Source: Alphaproteobacteria bacterium (GTDB lineage Bacteria; Pseudomonadota; Alphaproteobacteria; Rhodobacterales; Rhodobacteraceae). Taken from it: 7,225 nucleotides of DNA. Location: positions 1 through 7,225 of the forward strand of contig RFGD01000252.1 in the NCBI GenBank assembly GCA_003696705.1, given 5' to 3'. Each line of letters begins with the position of its first letter. Position 1 is the stretch's first letter. The translations under genes and the position numbers were made by a program. Below the pieces are notes generated by a model. The model worked only from the letters and a program-made list of their open reading frames with translations, searched no databases and was not told the origin of the DNA. Below are positions 6,156 through 7,225 of this stretch, piece after piece.

Positions 6156-7091
6156 TCAGGAGACGGCCAGTTCGTGCGCCCAGGGCGGGTTGGCACCGGC
6201 CCGCGAAACCGTGACCGCGGCGACGCGCGCAGCAAACGTCATGGCGGCGGTCAGGGCATCGACCGAAAGCCCGCGCACCGTGTCCTTTTCCAGAAGTCCG
6301 GCGCTGTCGAGGCGGCACAGGAAACCGGCGTTGAAACTGTCCCCGGCGCCGATCGTGTCGACGACGGTTGACCGTTCGGCGGGAACCTCGACGACCTCGC
6401 CCCGGTCGGTGAAGGCGGTCGCGCCCTTGCCGCCGCGGGTGACGATGACGATGGCCGGACCCGCCGCAAGAAGCCTGCCGGCCTGCGCGCGCACATCCGC
6501 AGGTTCCGGGACCAGCCACGCCAGATCCTCGTCCGAGACCTTGACGATGTCGGCATGCGAGAGCATCGCCGCCAGACGGCCCCGGTAGCGCGCCTCGTCG
6601 CCGATGAACGAGGGACGGATGTTGGGATCGAGCATCACGACCGCCCGCGATGCGGCCCGCCCGGCAAGCGCGGCATAGGCGTCGGCACATGGTTCGACCG
6701 CAAGGCTGATGCCGCCGAAGAAGGCGGCACGCGTCGTCTCGGGCACGTCCGGCATGTCTTCGGGGCGAAGGCAGCGGCCAGCCGTGTTCTCGTCATAGAA
6801 CGTGTAGCTCGCCTGTCCCCCCTTCAGCGTGACGAAGGCAAGGGTCGTCGGCCGGTCCGAGCGCACCGCCAACGTCGCGTCGACGCCGCTCGCGGCAAGG
6901 GATGCCTCGAGCCTCTGTCCGAAAAGATCGTTGGAAAGGCCCGTGACCATGGCCGCGCTTGCACCAAGACGGCCAAGCGCGATGGCCGTGTTGAAGACGG
7001 CGCCACCGGCGTGGGGGACGAAGGCGTCCTCGCCGGCGTCCGTCCGGCCCGGAAGCATGTCGATCAGCGCTTCGCCACAACAGAGCAACAT
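6156..7091 (-). CDS. mtlZ: Fructokinase, PfkB family
   Basis: A 311-residue ribokinase/PfkB-family sugar kinase (Pfam PF00294) that phosphorylates a sugar, most likely fructose, with ATP. The N-terminal strand reads C-G-E-A-L-I-D (5-11), followed by the substrate-side G-G-A-V-F-N-T-A at 29-36, and the C-terminal PfkB signature D-T-I-G-A-G-D starts at 245 with the catalytic base Asp251 in place. Length is normal. The ATG at 7091 was chosen because the kinase fold begins immediately there; the open frame extends 32 codons further up but would run through the end of the preceding gene. It follows the mannitol-dehydrogenase-like stop by 10 nt, the mtlK-mtlZ order described in Rhodobacter sphaeroides, where the dehydrogenase makes fructose and this kinase commits it to metabolism. 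The symbol rests on this context. Confidence 0.9.
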   Translation of the reverse strand: MLLCCGEALIDMLPGRTDAGEDAFVPHAGGAVFNTAIALGRLGASAAMVTGLSNDLFGQRLEASLAASGVDATLAVRSDRPTTLAFVTLKGGQASYTFYDENTAGRCLRPEDMPDVPETTRAAFFGGISLAVEPCADAYAALAGRAASRAVVMLDPNIRPSFIGDEARYRGRLAAMLSHADIVKVSDEDLAWLVPEPADVRAQAGRLLAAGPAIVIVTRGGKGATAFTDRGEVVEVPAERSTVVDTIGAGDSFNAGFLCRLDSAGLLEKDTVRGLSVDALTAAMTFAARVAAVTVSRAGANPPWAHELAVS

Positions 7092-7101
7092 GGTCCGACC
7101 G

Positions 7102-7225
7102 TCACCCCTGCGCCAGATAGGCGCGCAGGACGTCACGCGGCGGCTCTGTCCAGAGGCGCCGGATCTGCCGTCCGAAGGCCTCTGCAAAGCGGGCGTCCGA
7201 CGACAGCGGGCCGAAGATGTCGGCC
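7102..7225 (-). CDS. mtlK: Mannitol 2-dehydrogenase, C-terminal end (partial at the window edge)
   Basis: Only the last 40 residues are in the window. They read D-I-F-G-P-L, then A-R-F near residue 12, a helix, and end in L-R-A-Y-L-A, the pattern at the end of long-chain mannitol dehydrogenases (Mannitol_dh_C), NAD-dependent enzymes that oxidise mannitol, arabinitol or sorbitol-type polyols to ketoses. The stop is 10 nt before the fructokinase ATG, implying one transcript, and the fructokinase neighbour supports a fructose-producing enzyme. With so little sequence, the polyol specificity cannot be judged; a related fructuronate-reductase-type member of the same family is the alternative. Confidence 0.7.
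   Translation of the reverse strand, partial: ADIFGPLSSDARFAEAFGRQIRRLWTEPPRDVLRAYLAQG

Noticed and set aside
5523..6371. Plus-strand open frame of 282 codons opposite the DUF72 and fructokinase genes
   Set aside because: It is very rich in Arg and Gly, spans two well-supported genes on the other strand, and has no domain signature.

Overview
The window is GC-rich DNA, densely packed with genes and with almost no intergenic space. It looks like an alphaproteobacterial chromosome, most likely of the Rhodobacter/Paracoccus group (Rhodobacterales). The strongest pointer is the right edge: the tail of a mannitol-2-dehydrogenase-type gene is followed directly by a PfkB fructokinase. This is the mtlK-mtlZ order known from the polyol operon of Rhodobacter sphaeroides. 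The phylum-level placement is an inference from gene content and base composition.

Left half (1-4630) is a divergent block that looks like a glycan or surface-polysaccharide locus. On the minus strand, a family-2-like glycosyltransferase (412-1419) is followed after 16 nt by a GSCFA-family protein that runs off the left edge (1-395). On the plus strand, a two-domain protein joins a DxD glycosyltransferase to a SAM methyltransferase-like domain (1635-3197). Two nt later comes a second two-domain protein (3200-4630), whose N-terminal part resembles a degenerate copy of that methyltransferase domain and whose C-terminal part is an alpha/beta-hydrolase with a Ser-Asp-His set. The 215-nt divergent gap (1420-1634) contains the most AT-rich stretch of the window and a perfect 8-bp dyad repeat, probably an operator or regulator site.

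Right half (4606-7225) lies entirely on the minus strand, converging on the left block. In transcription order it holds the mannitol dehydrogenase tail (7102-7225), fructokinase (6156-7091), a DUF72 protein (5334-6077) and a dienelactone-hydrolase-like protein (4606-5289). The last gene overlaps the 3' end of the plus-strand hydrolase gene by 25 nt. Dehydrogenase plus kinase would turn mannitol (or a related polyol) into fructose and then fructose phosphate; the other two genes have no obvious metabolic tie and may only be downstream passengers.

The most unusual content is the pair of fused proteins in the left half. They appear to carry related domains, one with an intact SAM-binding motif and one without, attached respectively to a glycosyltransferase and a hydrolase. 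No RNA genes, CRISPR arrays, insertion sequences or phage features were seen.
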